Positions 53,053-62,686 of a stretch of 64,000 bases of DNA are shown one piece after another (the stretch's first letter is position 1; each line of letters begins with the position of its first letter). Location: positions 62,001 through 126,000 of the forward strand of contig JBAZXA010000005.1 of NCBI GenBank assembly GCA_041660045.1. The letters are read 5' to 3'. The position numbers and the translations under genes were made by a program. Under the pieces are notes generated by a model. The model was not told where the DNA came from, did not search any database, and saw only the letters and a list, made by a program, of their open reading frames with translations. This DNA comes from WM-3-3 sp041660045. Lineage in GTDB: Bacteria > Pseudomonadota > Gammaproteobacteria > Methylococcales > Methylomonadaceae.

Positions 53053-55347
53053 TCAATCCCGAACCGGGGCTGGTGCCAAAACTTCCCGAGAACCATTAGA
53101 CTCTGGCGAACTTACAACCCCAGCAGCTTCCATATCTTCAATCATTCTAGCAGCCCGATTATAACCCACCTTAAAGCGGCGTTGGACACTTGAAATTGAT
53201 GCCTTCCGGGTTTCTGTAACAAATTGCACCGCTTCATCGTACAAGGCATCGGCTTCTGAACTGTCGCCATTTAAGCTAGAAAAACCATCATTGCTTTCCA
53301 TGGGTTCGCGGGTGATTTCTTCTAAATAATCTGCTGGTGCAGTTTTCTTTAAAAATTCAACTACCCGATGCACCTCATGGTCATCAACAAACGCACCATG
53401 TGCCCGGATTGGTATACTAGTACCTGATGGCAGAAAAAGCATGTCACCATTGCCTAGCAAAGATTCCGCCCCGCCTTGATCAAGTATGGTACGTGAATCG
53501 ATACGTGATGACACCTGAAATGAAATTCGGGTGGGGACATTGGCTTTAATCAAACCCGTTAATACGTCCACAGATGGACGTTGGGTAGCCAGAATAAGAT
53601 GAATACCTGCCGCACGTGCTTTTTGGGCTAGACGGGCAATTAACTCTTCAACCTTTTTGCCGACTATCATCATCATATCGGCAAGCTCGTCGATTACAAT
53701 AACGATACTTGGCAATGTCGTCAACACCGGAAACTGTTCCCCCTCTTCCAATGGCCGGGTAAGCTGGAACATCGGGTCACGTACACTTTCACCACGTGCT
53801 TCGGCATCCTCTATCAATTGGTTAAAACCAGCTAAATTCCTTACCCCCATTTTTGACATTAATTTATAACGCCGCTCCATTTCCGCAACAGCCCAGCGTA
53901 GCGCATTACTGGCCTCCTTCATATCCGTAACTACCGGTGTCAATAAATGTGGGATGCCTTCATAGACGGATAATTCCAACATCTTTGGGTCGATCATAAT
54001 CATCCGTACTTGTTGCGGCGTTGCCCGGTACAGCAGACTTAAAATCATCGTATTAATGGCAACGGACTTACCTGAACCCGTAGTACCAGCCACTAAGGCA
54101 TGGGGCATTTTCCCCAAATCTGCAACCACGGGAATGCCCGCAATATCTTTGCCCATCGCCAGGGTGAGAACGGATTTTGACTTTTCAAAACCTCGCGAAG
54201 CCAGCAATTCCCGCAATGTCACCATCTCCCGTTCCCGATTCGGAATTTCTAGGCCAATGACGGACTTACCCGGTATCACTTCAACAATACGCACGCTAGT
54301 TACCGATAGCGCACGGGCTAAATCCTTAGATAAACCACTGACTCGACTGACCTTAACACCTGCTGCTGGCTGCAACTCAAAACGGGTAATAACAGGGCCT
54401 GGTAGCACGCCAACCACTTCTACCGATACATTAAAATCGTCCAGTATTGCTTCAACCAAGCGCGACATCTCTTCAAGTTCTGTCGCTGAATAACCTATTA
54501 CTTGCGTATCACGCTCATCCAGCAAAGCCAGGGAAGGCAGCACACCAGCTGATATATCGAAAGGAATTGATAATTGTTGCTTTTTTAAGTTGTAATCCTC
54601 GTTAGGCATGAACGCCGTAACTGGCTCTTCAACAGGCTCAAGGCTAGGTGCAGCTTTAACTTTCACCTTGGGTTTTATCTTAACATCTAATTTTACTGGT
54701 GCTGCCGCCGGCTCATTAACACGGCCATTGACTTGCTCATGGCCTAAACGTAATAAATTTGAAAGTATTAAGACGGTATATTTACCCACACAATCCAATA
54801 AACGCAGCCAAGAAAAATCCGTAATTAAGGTAATACCCGCCAATTCAAGTGCAAACAAAAACAAACTGGCACCTGAGCCACCGAGCAAGTGCCTTAGGTT
54901 TTCCCCCACTTCTTGCCCTAAAATACCCCCCGTTGAGCTAGGCAATTCCAGCCCTACCCTAAACAAATGCAGATCCAATAAAGCAGCACCAGCTACTAAA
55001 ACAGCAACAAAACCTATCCACTCTAACACTACTAGCAGGGTACTTTTTGGCGCTTGTCCTAACCTGAATACCAAATAGCCTTGCCAAGCAATCATAATCG
55101 GGAAGCAATAAGCCATTAAACCAAATACACTTAAGCTAAAGTCAGCTAACCACGCCCCAGCAACCCCACCGGCATTGGTAATTGCCTGCATAGTGCCACT
55201 ATGGGTAAAACCCGCATCTTCATCACTAAAAGTAACCAATGAAATAAGAAAGAAAACCGCACACGCAAAAAAACCAAGCAAAGCAATTTCGCGTAAGCCC
55301 CGAAAAGTTTTTTCTTCCATTACTGCAGCCATATCAAACTCGTTCAA
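53053..55347 (-). CDS. ftsK: DNA translocase FtsK
   Basis: Septal DNA pump that resolves chromosome dimers. Four N-terminal membrane helices (about 20-185), a short linker (Pro/Lys/Glu-rich), and the motor with Walker A GTTGSGKS at 421-428 and Walker B IVIVIDELADMM. The C-terminal winged-helix gamma domain (VQRRFKVGYNRAARMIEDME) recognises KOPS. Length is 764 residues; the linker is short compared with E. coli. Divergent from trxB. Confidence 0.96.
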   Translation of the reverse strand: MNEFDMAAVMEEKTFRGLREIALLGFFACAVFFLISLVTFSDEDAGFTHSGTMQAITNAGGVAGAWLADFSLSVFGLMAYCFPIMIAWQGYLVFRLGQAPKSTLLVVLEWIGFVAVLVAGAALLDLHLFRVGLELPSSTGGILGQEVGENLRHLLGGSGASLFLFALELAGITLITDFSWLRLLDCVGKYTVLILSNLLRLGHEQVNGRVNEPAAAPVKLDVKIKPKVKVKAAPSLEPVEEPVTAFMPNEDYNLKKQQLSIPFDISAGVLPSLALLDERDTQVIGYSATELEEMSRLVEAILDDFNVSVEVVGVLPGPVITRFELQPAAGVKVSRVSGLSKDLARALSVTSVRIVEVIPGKSVIGLEIPNREREMVTLRELLASRGFEKSKSVLTLAMGKDIAGIPVVADLGKMPHALVAGTTGSGKSVAINTMILSLLYRATPQQVRMIMIDPKMLELSVYEGIPHLLTPVVTDMKEASNALRWAVAEMERRYKLMSKMGVRNLAGFNQLIEDAEARGESVRDPMFQLTRPLEEGEQFPVLTTLPSIVIVIDELADMMMIVGKKVEELIARLAQKARAAGIHLILATQRPSVDVLTGLIKANVPTRISFQVSSRIDSRTILDQGGAESLLGNGDMLFLPSGTSIPIRAHGAFVDDHEVHRVVEFLKKTAPADYLEEITREPMESNDGFSSLNGDSSEADALYDEAVQFVTETRKASISSVQRRFKVGYNRAARMIEDMEAAGVVSSPESNGSREVLAPAPVRD

Positions 55348-55528
55348 TAAAAGACTAATAAAACATCATTATAGATCATGCACCCTAGATTTCACATTAA
55401 ATCTGGAAACTGTCTACCCTGATCAGTAAGCGCACTGTATCTAGAATATACCCAGGTAAAATATTTACCTAAACCGTATTCAGCTGCATAATGGCCACTA
55501 TTTATGCACATCCTATGGAGATTTTTTG
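55348..55528. promoter_or_regulatory. Divergent ftsK-trxB intergenic region
   Basis: About 180 bp that must hold both promoters. trxB has GGAG at 9 bases before its ATG (55529). I cannot assign the -35/-10 pairs with confidence. Confidence 0.35.
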
Positions 55529-56482
55529 ATGAGCGAAACCAAGCACTGCCGCCTTTTAATCCTTGGCTCCGGACCTGCTGGCTATACTGCAGCCGTATAT
55601 GCTGCACGCGCCAATTTAAACCCAGTTATGATTACCGGCTTACAACAAGGCGGGCAACTTACCACGACAACAGAAGTTGACAATTGGCCCGGCGACGTTG
55701 AAGGCTTGCAAGGCCCAGACTTAATGGAAAGAATGCGCAAACATGCCGAGCGTTTTAACACTGAAATCATATTTGACCATATTCATACAGCTGATTTATC
55801 AAAACCGCCATTTACCTTAACCGGTGATTCTGGCACCTATACTTGCGACGCCCTAATCATTGCTACTGGCGCTTCAGCACGATACTTAGGCCTAGATTCA
55901 GAAGAAGCCTTTAAAGGCCGAGGCGTTTCTGCTTGTGCGACTTGCGATGGCTTTTTCTACCGTAACAAACCAGTAGCCGTTATTGGTGGCGGTAACACAG
56001 CTGTTGAAGAATCCTTATATTTGGCCAATATTGCCTCCAAAGTTATTGTAGTCCATCGCCGTGACAAATTCCGCTCAGAAAAAATCTTATCCGACAAGTT
56101 AATTGAAAAAGCGAACACAGGCAATGTCCAAATTGAATGGAACCACACCCTAGATGAGGTATTAGGTGATGGCATGGGCGTTACCGGTATCAGAATAAAA
56201 AACACTGAAAATGGTACAACCCAAGACCTGGATGTGCATGGCGTTTTTATCGCTATTGGCCATACCCCAAATACCAGTATCTTTGAAGGCCAGCTAGATA
56301 TGGACCATGGCTATATTAAAGTGAATAGCGGCTTGAATGGAAACGTTACGGCAACTAATATCAAGGGCGTTTTTGCCGCAGGTGATGTTATGGATTCAGT
56401 CTATAAACAAGCTATCACATCAGCTGGCGCTGGATGTATGGCAGCATTAGATGCTGAAAAATATTTGGACGAACTAAAATAA
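55529..56482 (+). CDS. trxB: Thioredoxin reductase
   Basis: FAD enzyme that reduces thioredoxin with NADPH. The ATG at 55529 (GGAG upstream) is preferred over a TTG one codon earlier. FAD site GSGPAGYTAA, redox CATC with Cys136 and Cys139, NADPH site GGGNTAVEE and FAAGDVMD are intact. Length is 317 residues. aat follows by 54 bp. Confidence 0.97.
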   Translation: MSETKHCRLLILGSGPAGYTAAVYAARANLNPVMITGLQQGGQLTTTTEVDNWPGDVEGLQGPDLMERMRKHAERFNTEIIFDHIHTADLSKPPFTLTGDSGTYTCDALIIATGASARYLGLDSEEAFKGRGVSACATCDGFFYRNKPVAVIGGGNTAVEESLYLANIASKVIVVHRRDKFRSEKILSDKLIEKANTGNVQIEWNHTLDEVLGDGMGVTGIRIKNTENGTTQDLDVHGVFIAIGHTPNTSIFEGQLDMDHGYIKVNSGLNGNVTATNIKGVFAAGDVMDSVYKQAITSAGAGCMAALDAEKYLDELK

Positions 56483-56536
56483 GGGCATTAGGCTCCTGAA
56501 AAACCAGTAGACGACCTTTAAAATATTGTTCAAGCC

Positions 56537-57232
56537 ATGCAACTGACTTTGCTTGACCCCTATAACCCTCAACAAAGCTTTCCACCGCTTAGCTATGCCT
56601 TAGAAGAACCCAATGGCTTAATTGCCATTGGTGGCTGCTTATCACCTGCCCGCTTACTCAACGCTTATCGCCATGGTATTTTCCCTTGGTATAACCCAGG
56701 CGAACCGATTTTGTGGTGGTCACCTAATCCGCGGTTAGTTATGTACCCCGACAAAATCCGCATTTCCCATAGCTTAGCTAAAACCCTACGCAAACAATTA
56801 TTCAACATTACTTTTGACCAAGCCTTTTCCGAGGTTATCAGTGCTTGCGCACAAACCCGGATCAGCACCGGAGGTACATGGATATCACCAGAAATTCACC
56901 ACGCCTATACAAAACTACATGAATTAGGCATTGCCCATTCTGTAGAGGCCTGGAATAACGGGAAATTAGTAGGGGGCTTATATGGCATCGCACTAGGCCA
57001 AATTTTTTTTGGCGAATCGATGTTCCATTCCCAAACCAACGCCTCAAAAGTAGCTTACGCCACGCTGGTCGAGCGGCTAAGGCTTTGGGGTTACCAACTC
57101 ATCGATTGCCAAGTCCACACCCAACACTTAGCAAGCTTAGGTGCTGAAGAAATTGAGCGGGATCATTTTATTCGTTTACTTGACAATTATTACAACCAAA
57201 GTGTTCAAGCTACCGCTTGGTCTAACCTATGA
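56537..57232 (+). CDS. aat: Leucyl/phenylalanyl-tRNA-protein transferase
   Basis: Adds Leu or Phe from tRNA to N-terminal Lys or Arg of proteins, making an N-degron. Sequence signatures: FPWYNPGEPILWWSPNPR, TWISPEIHHAY, LVGGLYGIALGQIFFGESM and QVHTQHLASLGA. Length is 231 residues. It is coupled to bpt by a 4-bp ATGA overlap. Confidence 0.97.
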   Translation: MQLTLLDPYNPQQSFPPLSYALEEPNGLIAIGGCLSPARLLNAYRHGIFPWYNPGEPILWWSPNPRLVMYPDKIRISHSLAKTLRKQLFNITFDQAFSEVISACAQTRISTGGTWISPEIHHAYTKLHELGIAHSVEAWNNGKLVGGLYGIALGQIFFGESMFHSQTNASKVAYATLVERLRLWGYQLIDCQVHTQHLASLGAEEIERDHFIRLLDNYYNQSVQATAWSNL

Positions 57233-57942
57233 TATCAATTCCACTAGTTTTAAGTTATGAACATGAATGTAGCTACCTTGAAGAGACAACTGCACAATCC
57301 ATGTTTGTACACCCATCCTTTCCGATTAATAACGCTATCTACTCGGCTTTAATCCAGCAAGGCTTTCGCCGTAGCGGGGATGAAGTTTACCGTCCGCACT
57401 GCACAAATTGCTCTGCCTGTATCCCGGCACGCATTGCTGTTAACGATTTTAACCCCAGCCGTAACCAAAACCGCTGCCTTAAAAAAAACCACCAAACGCT
57501 TGCAGTAATAAAACCACCCGTATTTCAAGCTGACCATTATGAGCTCTATTTACGTTACCAAAACCATCGCCATAGCTTTGGCGATATGGCAAACTCCAGC
57601 GCGGAAGAATACCTAAATTTTTTAAGCAGCCAATGGTGCGACACCCAGTTTGTTGAGTTTTTTATTGACGGTCAATTAGTCTGTGTCGCCATTGTTGACC
57701 AACTAGACAATGCCCTATCCGCGGTTTATACATTTTTTGACCCAGCGTATTCTTCCTATAGCCCTGGTGTCTACGCGGTACTCTGGCAAATTGAACAGGC
57801 AAAAAAACTACAAAAAGAATTTTTATACTTAGGTTTTTGGATTGAAAGCTGCAAAAAAATGGCCTACAAGAACCAATATCAACCATTACAACTCTTAATT
57901 GAGCAAACTTGGAAAACACTCTTAGACAATAATATCGTCTAG
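57229..57942 (+). CDS. bpt: Aspartate/glutamate leucyltransferase (Bpt)
   Basis: Adds Leu to N-terminal Asp or Glu, opening the acidic branch of the bacterial N-end rule. The CSACIPARI motif (YRPHCTNCSACIPARI) and the GNAT-like C-terminal domain (YTFFDPAYSSYSPGVYA) mark it as an ATE1/Bpt-family protein. Length is 237 residues. It follows aat by a 4-bp overlap. Confidence 0.95.
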   Translation: MISIPLVLSYEHECSYLEETTAQSMFVHPSFPINNAIYSALIQQGFRRSGDEVYRPHCTNCSACIPARIAVNDFNPSRNQNRCLKKNHQTLAVIKPPVFQADHYELYLRYQNHRHSFGDMANSSAEEYLNFLSSQWCDTQFVEFFIDGQLVCVAIVDQLDNALSAVYTFFDPAYSSYSPGVYAVLWQIEQAKKLQKEFLYLGFWIESCKKMAYKNQYQPLQLLIEQTWKTLLDNNIV

Positions 57943-58016
57943 GCCACACTCGTTTCTGTTGTTAAATGTTAGGTTATGTTATCATTCCGCCTTTAACAAG
58001 CTTGGAACAATCATAG

Positions 58017-58235
58017 ATGGCTAAAGAAGATCAAATTGAAATGGAAGGTAAGGTGATAGATACCTTACCCAATACTATGTTTAGGGTAGAACTTGAAAAT
58101 GGGCATATTGTAACCGCCCATATTTCTGGCAAAATGCGCAAACATTACATCCGCATTTTAACGGGGGATAAAGTTAAAGTAGAGATGACGCCTTATGATT
58201 TAACTAAAGGCCGAATCACTTTCCGCATGCGCTAA
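58017..58235 (+). CDS. infA: Translation initiation factor IF-1
   Basis: OB-fold protein of 72 residues: KEDQIEMEGKVIDTLPN, then RVELENGHIVTAHISGKMR, RILTGDKVKVEMTPYDLTKG and RITFRMR at the end. All are standard. It is the last gene of the aat-bpt-infA run and converges on clpA, with a hairpin across its stop codon. Confidence 0.98.
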   Translation: MAKEDQIEMEGKVIDTLPNTMFRVELENGHIVTAHISGKMRKHYIRILTGDKVKVEMTPYDLTKGRITFRMR

Positions 58236-58258
58236 TTCTGTAGTATTTGCGCATGCGG
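58223..58258. terminator. Perfect 10-bp inverted repeat between convergent infA and clpA
   Basis: Arms CCGCATGCGC (58223-58232) and GCGCATGCGG (58249-58258) around a 16-base loop, covering the infA stop. No U-tract on either strand, so it could be a Rho-independent-like barrier for both genes only in part. Confidence 0.45.
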
Positions 58259-58269
58259 CTTAGCCGGTA

Positions 58270-60543
58270 TTAATCCATCTTTTCAGAAACGACCAGTTCC
58301 TTACTAACGATCTCGAAAGCAAGTTCGTTCCTATCAACATAAATCCTTACGTGCCCACCTTCTGAAAGTTTTCCAAACAACAAGTCATTTGCTAATGGCT
58401 TTTTAATGTTTTCTTGGATTAACCTCGCCATCGGCCTCGCACCCATCTTTGGATCACAACCATTTTCAGCCAACCACAAACGTGCATCAACATCTAAGGT
58501 AAGTGTCACGTGTTTTTCGCTCAGCAAGGCTTCAAGCTCAAAAATAAACTTATCAACAACATGACCTACAATTGAAATATCCAACGGTTTAAACTGAATA
58601 ATTGCATCCAAACGATTACGGAACTCAGGTGAGAAACCTCTTTCAATCACTTTCATACTATCAGTAGCATGGTCTTGCTGAGTAAAACCTATGGATGCCC
58701 GGCTACCTTCTTCAGCACCTGCATTAGTGGTCATCACCAGAATAATATTTCTAAAATCTGCTTTCCGGCCATTATTGTCGGTCAAGGCCCCATGATCCAT
58801 AACTTGTAGCAATAAGTTAAAAACATCAGGATGGGCTTTTTCCAATTCGTCCAGCAACAAGACGGCATGGGGGTGTTTAGACACTTGCTCGGTTAGCAAG
58901 CCACCTTGATCAAAACCTACATATCCTGGAGGTGCACCAATCAAGCGTGAAACCGTATGACGCTCCATATATTCTGACATGTCAAAACGAATTAATTCTA
59001 ATCCTAAAACTTTTGCCAATTGTCGGGTTACTTCAGTTTTTCCAACACCGGTAGGCCCTGCAAATAAGAAAGAACCAATAGTTTTTTGGGTTTCGCGTAA
59101 GCCCGCCCGAGAAAGTTTGATCGCGGAAGCCAAAGCACTAATCGCTTCATCTTGACCAAACACTAACATTTTCAGGTTTTTCTCTAAATTAGCCAGCTTT
59201 TCAATATCGTTTGAAGACACTGAGCGTGCGGGTACCCGTGCGATTTTAGAAACAATTTCTTCAATATCGATCACTTCTACCATTTGCTTGCGTTCGTTTT
59301 CAGGCATCAAACGCTGTCTAGCGCCAGCCTCGTCAATCACATCTATCGCTTTGTCTGGTAAATGCCTATCTGTAATATAACGGTCAGCAAGTTCAGCCGC
59401 CACCCTTAAGGCTTCAGCAGTATATTTAACATCATGGTGTTCTTCAAAACGGGATTTCAAGCCTTTAAGAATGAGGATAGTATCTTCAACCGATGGCTCC
59501 ACTACATCCACTTTTTGAAAACGTCTAGCCAAGGCATGATCTTTTTCAAAAATACCACGATACTCTTGGTAAGTCGTTGAACCAATACAGCGCAATTGAC
59601 CGGAAGCTAAAACAGGCTTGATCAAATTAGAGGCATCCATAACGCCGCCCGACGCAGAGCCTGCACCGATGATGGTATGGATTTCATCAATAAACAAGAT
59701 CGAATGCGGTTCTTTTTTAAGTTGACTGACCAACGCTTTTAGCCGTTTCTCAAAATCACCCCGATATTTGGTACCTGCCACTAAAGCCCCTAAATCCAAG
59801 GCATAAATGACGCTACGTAATAACACCTCTGGCACATCTTCTTCGACTATGCGCTTAGCCAAGCCTTCAGCTATTGCAGTTTTACCCACGCCAGCCTCAC
59901 CGACTAACAACGGATTATTTTTACGGCGCCGGCAAAGTATTTGGATAGTCCTTTCCACCTCAAGGTCACGGCCGATTAGCGGGTCGATTTTACCTTGTAT
60001 CGCCTCTTCATTGAGGTTTACCGCATATTTATCCAATGCACTTCCAGAACCTTCCATATCAGAACCTATTGCTTCTGTCGCACGCTCATCATTAACTTCT
60101 GTGTCTTGTTCAGTCTTGGAAATACCATGAGCTAAAAAGTTAACCACGTCTAAGCGCGAAATATCTTGTTTATTCAATAAATAAACAGCATGCGAATCTT
60201 GCTCACTAAATAACGCGACAAACAAGTTTGCACCAGAAACTTCTTTTTTATCTGTTGCTTGCACATGGAAAACAGCGCGTTGCAAGACTCGCTGAAAACC
60301 TAGGGTAGGCTGCGTCTCTCGCTGGATACCTTCTGGAATAAGTGAGATGGTTTCATCAATAAACTGGGTCAGCTGCCCCCGTAAGGCGCCAATATCGCTG
60401 CCACACGCCTTTAAAATTTGCTCGGCGGCAATATTATCCAACAATGCTAATAATAAATGCTCAACTGTGATAAACTCGTGTCGCTTATCATGTGCATTCT
60501 TAAAAGCCTGATTCAACGTAATTTCAAGTTCTTTACTTAACAT
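58270..60543 (-). CDS. clpA: ATP-dependent Clp protease ATP-binding subunit ClpA
   Basis: Unfolds ClpS-delivered substrates for ClpP. N domain (about 1-150), first AAA+ with GEAGVGKT, second with GPTGVGKT and Walker B LLLDELEKAHP. A ClpP-binding loop (an IGF-type segment, here ASIGFTQQ) lies in the second module. Length is 757 residues. clpS is 12 bp upstream. Confidence 0.98.
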   Translation of the reverse strand: MLSKELEITLNQAFKNAHDKRHEFITVEHLLLALLDNIAAEQILKACGSDIGALRGQLTQFIDETISLIPEGIQRETQPTLGFQRVLQRAVFHVQATDKKEVSGANLFVALFSEQDSHAVYLLNKQDISRLDVVNFLAHGISKTEQDTEVNDERATEAIGSDMEGSGSALDKYAVNLNEEAIQGKIDPLIGRDLEVERTIQILCRRRKNNPLLVGEAGVGKTAIAEGLAKRIVEEDVPEVLLRSVIYALDLGALVAGTKYRGDFEKRLKALVSQLKKEPHSILFIDEIHTIIGAGSASGGVMDASNLIKPVLASGQLRCIGSTTYQEYRGIFEKDHALARRFQKVDVVEPSVEDTILILKGLKSRFEEHHDVKYTAEALRVAAELADRYITDRHLPDKAIDVIDEAGARQRLMPENERKQMVEVIDIEEIVSKIARVPARSVSSNDIEKLANLEKNLKMLVFGQDEAISALASAIKLSRAGLRETQKTIGSFLFAGPTGVGKTEVTRQLAKVLGLELIRFDMSEYMERHTVSRLIGAPPGYVGFDQGGLLTEQVSKHPHAVLLLDELEKAHPDVFNLLLQVMDHGALTDNNGRKADFRNIILVMTTNAGAEEGSRASIGFTQQDHATDSMKVIERGFSPEFRNRLDAIIQFKPLDISIVGHVVDKFIFELEALLSEKHVTLTLDVDARLWLAENGCDPKMGARPMARLIQENIKKPLANDLLFGKLSEGGHVRIYVDRNELAFEIVSKELVVSEKMD

Positions 60544-60555
60544 AAGCTCTCCAAC

Positions 60556-60891
60556 CTACACTTCTTCCATCGAACACATGAGAGGGTGATGGTGCTCTCG
60601 TGAATACTCATTGACGATATACACTTTAGTTTCCGCAACATCTTTGGAATAAGTGCCACAAACGCCAACCCCTTGGGTATGTACTTGCAACATGACTTGC
60701 GTTGCCCTTTCTTCGGACATGGCGAAAAAATTCATCAAAACCTGTATAACAAAGTCCATCGGCGTGAAATCGTCATTCAATAAAATGACCTTAAACAGCG
60801 GCGGCCTCTTTAGCTTGGGCTTGGCTTCCTGGATAGTCAAGTCACTATCGTCTTTATAGGGATCAAAGTTAGGCATATACAGTAAATTCAA
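60556..60891 (-). CDS. clpS: ClpS, N-degron adaptor of ClpAP
   Basis: Binds N-terminal Leu, Phe, Trp or Tyr. The pocket is intact: N39-D40-D41 in LLNDDFTPMDFV, and His71 in QVHTQGVGVCG, with the M-hydrophobic gate. A flexible N terminus comes first. The start may be the ATG at 60891 (111 residues) or at 60876 (106 residues); neither has a clear Shine-Dalgarno. clpA follows by 12 bp. Confidence 0.96.
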   Translation of the reverse strand: MNLLYMPNFDPYKDDSDLTIQEAKPKLKRPPLFKVILLNDDFTPMDFVIQVLMNFFAMSEERATQVMLQVHTQGVGVCGTYSKDVAETKVYIVNEYSREHHHPLMCSMEEV

Positions 60892-61120
60892 AATCTTAAT
60901 TAGTAGTGAAAATAGCGCTTATGAAGAATAATTTCAACCCCATTTTCTGAACAAATTATAGCTGTTTTATGAAAAATTTATTTGTGTACTATTCAACAAT
61001 AAATAATATCCATAACTTATTTACTTTTGTTTGGCACCAACTAGTACTTAAGACAAATCTTCACAGCACCTGGCATTTAATTCAAGTAAAATATTTGGCT
61101 TTTAAAACAGGTCTGCCCTA
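60892..61120. promoter_or_regulatory. Divergent clpS-nudJ intergenic region
   Basis: 229 bp, very AT-rich, with promoters for clpS-clpA (minus) and nudJ-mnmA-purB (plus). I see TATAAT-like and TAAAAT words but no unambiguous pair, and no tRNA or hairpin. Confidence 0.35.
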
Positions 61121-61582
61121 ATGGTCTGGAAGCCTCATGTTACCGTCGCTGCAATAATCGAACAAAATGGCCGTTTTTTGCTGGTTGAAGAGGAAACTGA
61201 GGAGGGTTTACAATTTAACCAGCCTGCGGGTCATCTAGAAGCCAATGAAGATTTAATAGCCGCTATCCGACGTGAAGTTGCGGAAGAAACGGCCTGGCAA
61301 TTTGAACCTGAAGCCTTGGTTGGCATACATTTGTGGCGAAAAAACCCAGACTCGCCCAGTTTTCTCAGGTTTTGTTTTACTGGCCACGCCCATACACATA
61401 ACCCCAATCAAGCGCTAGACACCGGTATAATAGCGGCACATTGGTTAAGCTTAGCGGAAATCACTGCGCGACAACAGCTTTTACGCAGCCCATTGGTGCT
61501 GATTAGCATCCAAGAATATTTACAAGGCCAGCGCCACCCTTTAACCCTATTGCAATCATTTCTAGATTTAACCCATGCGTAA
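61121..61582 (+). CDS. nudJ: Nudix hydrolase NudJ
   Basis: Phosphatase of nucleoside and thiamine diphosphates in E. coli. The Nudix box runs from Gly37: GHLEANEDLIAAIR and then REVAEETA at 51-58, where the usual Gly after EET is Ala. Length is 153 residues. The stop overlaps the mnmA start by 8 bp. NudJ-MnmA adjacency is conserved in gammaproteobacteria. Confidence 0.93.
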   Translation: MVWKPHVTVAAIIEQNGRFLLVEEETEEGLQFNQPAGHLEANEDLIAAIRREVAEETAWQFEPEALVGIHLWRKNPDSPSFLRFCFTGHAHTHNPNQALDTGIIAAHWLSLAEITARQQLLRSPLVLISIQEYLQGQRHPLTLLQSFLDLTHA

Positions 61583-62666
61583 ACACATTATCGTTGGCAT
61601 GTCCGGCGGTGTTGATTCTTCAGTTACCGCCCTACTGTTGCTAGAACAAGGCCATCAAGTCACCGGATTGTTCATGAAAAATTGGGAGGAAGATGATGGC
61701 ACTGAATATTGTACCGCCATGCAAGACCTGGCTGATGCCCAGCAAGTTTGTGATAGGCTAGGCATAACCCTGAAAACAGTCAATTTTGCCAGCGAATACT
61801 GGGAACTCGTGTTTGAGGTTTTTTTGTCTGAATTCGCCGCCGGACGCACGCCAAACCCCGATATTCTTTGCAATAAACATGTAAAATTTAAGGCTTTTTT
61901 AGATTATGCAACTGAAGATTTAGGCGCAGAATACATTGCTACAGGCCATTACGCCCGAGTTACCGAAGAAGAGGGCGACTTTCATTTATTAAAAGGATTA
62001 GATGCTAATAAGGAACAAAGCTATTTCCTATATGCAATGGGTCAAAAGGCTTTATCGCGCACTTTATTCCCTATTGGCCACCTAGAAAAACCGTATATTC
62101 GTGCACTGGCCAAAAAAGCGGGCTTCAAAAATCACAAGAAAAAAGACAGCACAGGCATTTGCTTTATCGGCGAACGCAAATTTAAAGATTTTTTACAACG
62201 TTATTTACCCACTCAGCCTGGTGAAATACAGACCCCTGATGGCCAAGCTATAGGCCAACATCACGGCTTAATGTATTACACCTTAGGCCAACGCCAAGGT
62301 TTAGGCATAGGTGGCGTAAAAGACGCACCTGATGAACCTTGGTATGTTTTAGAAAAAGACTTAAACAATAATGTGTTGATCGTTGGCCAAGGCCATGACC
62401 ATACCTTGTTATTGCATAATGTTTTGGAAGCTGGCCAGTTAGATTGGTGCAACAATCAACCATTAGCAAAAAGCATCCGCTGTAGCGCAAAAACCCGCTA
62501 TCGCCAGACCGACCAAAGCTGTTTGCTTGAACCGCTGGATAACGACCGCTGCAGAGCGACTTTTGACCAGCCGCAACGGGCTATCACGCCCGGTCAATCA
62601 GTCGTTTTTTATGACGGCGACATCTGTCTAGGTGGCGGTATTATTGAATCTAAATGCAATGCATAA
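61575..62666 (+). CDS. mnmA: tRNA-specific 2-thiouridylase MnmA
   Basis: Puts sulfur on U34 of tRNA for Lys, Glu and Gln. The PP-loop SGGVDS is at 10-15, and the catalytic Cys pair is Cys99 (DILCN) and Cys196 (STGICFIG). MnmA hallmarks GLFMKNWEEDDG and LGQRQGLGIGG are present. Length is 363 residues. purB follows by 20 bp; hflD, which lies between them in E. coli, is absent. Confidence 0.98.
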   Translation: MRKHIIVGMSGGVDSSVTALLLLEQGHQVTGLFMKNWEEDDGTEYCTAMQDLADAQQVCDRLGITLKTVNFASEYWELVFEVFLSEFAAGRTPNPDILCNKHVKFKAFLDYATEDLGAEYIATGHYARVTEEEGDFHLLKGLDANKEQSYFLYAMGQKALSRTLFPIGHLEKPYIRALAKKAGFKNHKKKDSTGICFIGERKFKDFLQRYLPTQPGEIQTPDGQAIGQHHGLMYYTLGQRQGLGIGGVKDAPDEPWYVLEKDLNNNVLIVGQGHDHTLLLHNVLEAGQLDWCNNQPLAKSIRCSAKTRYRQTDQSCLLEPLDNDRCRATFDQPQRAITPGQSVVFYDGDICLGGGIIESKCNA

Positions 62667-62686
62667 CTTAACATCCAGGACATATC

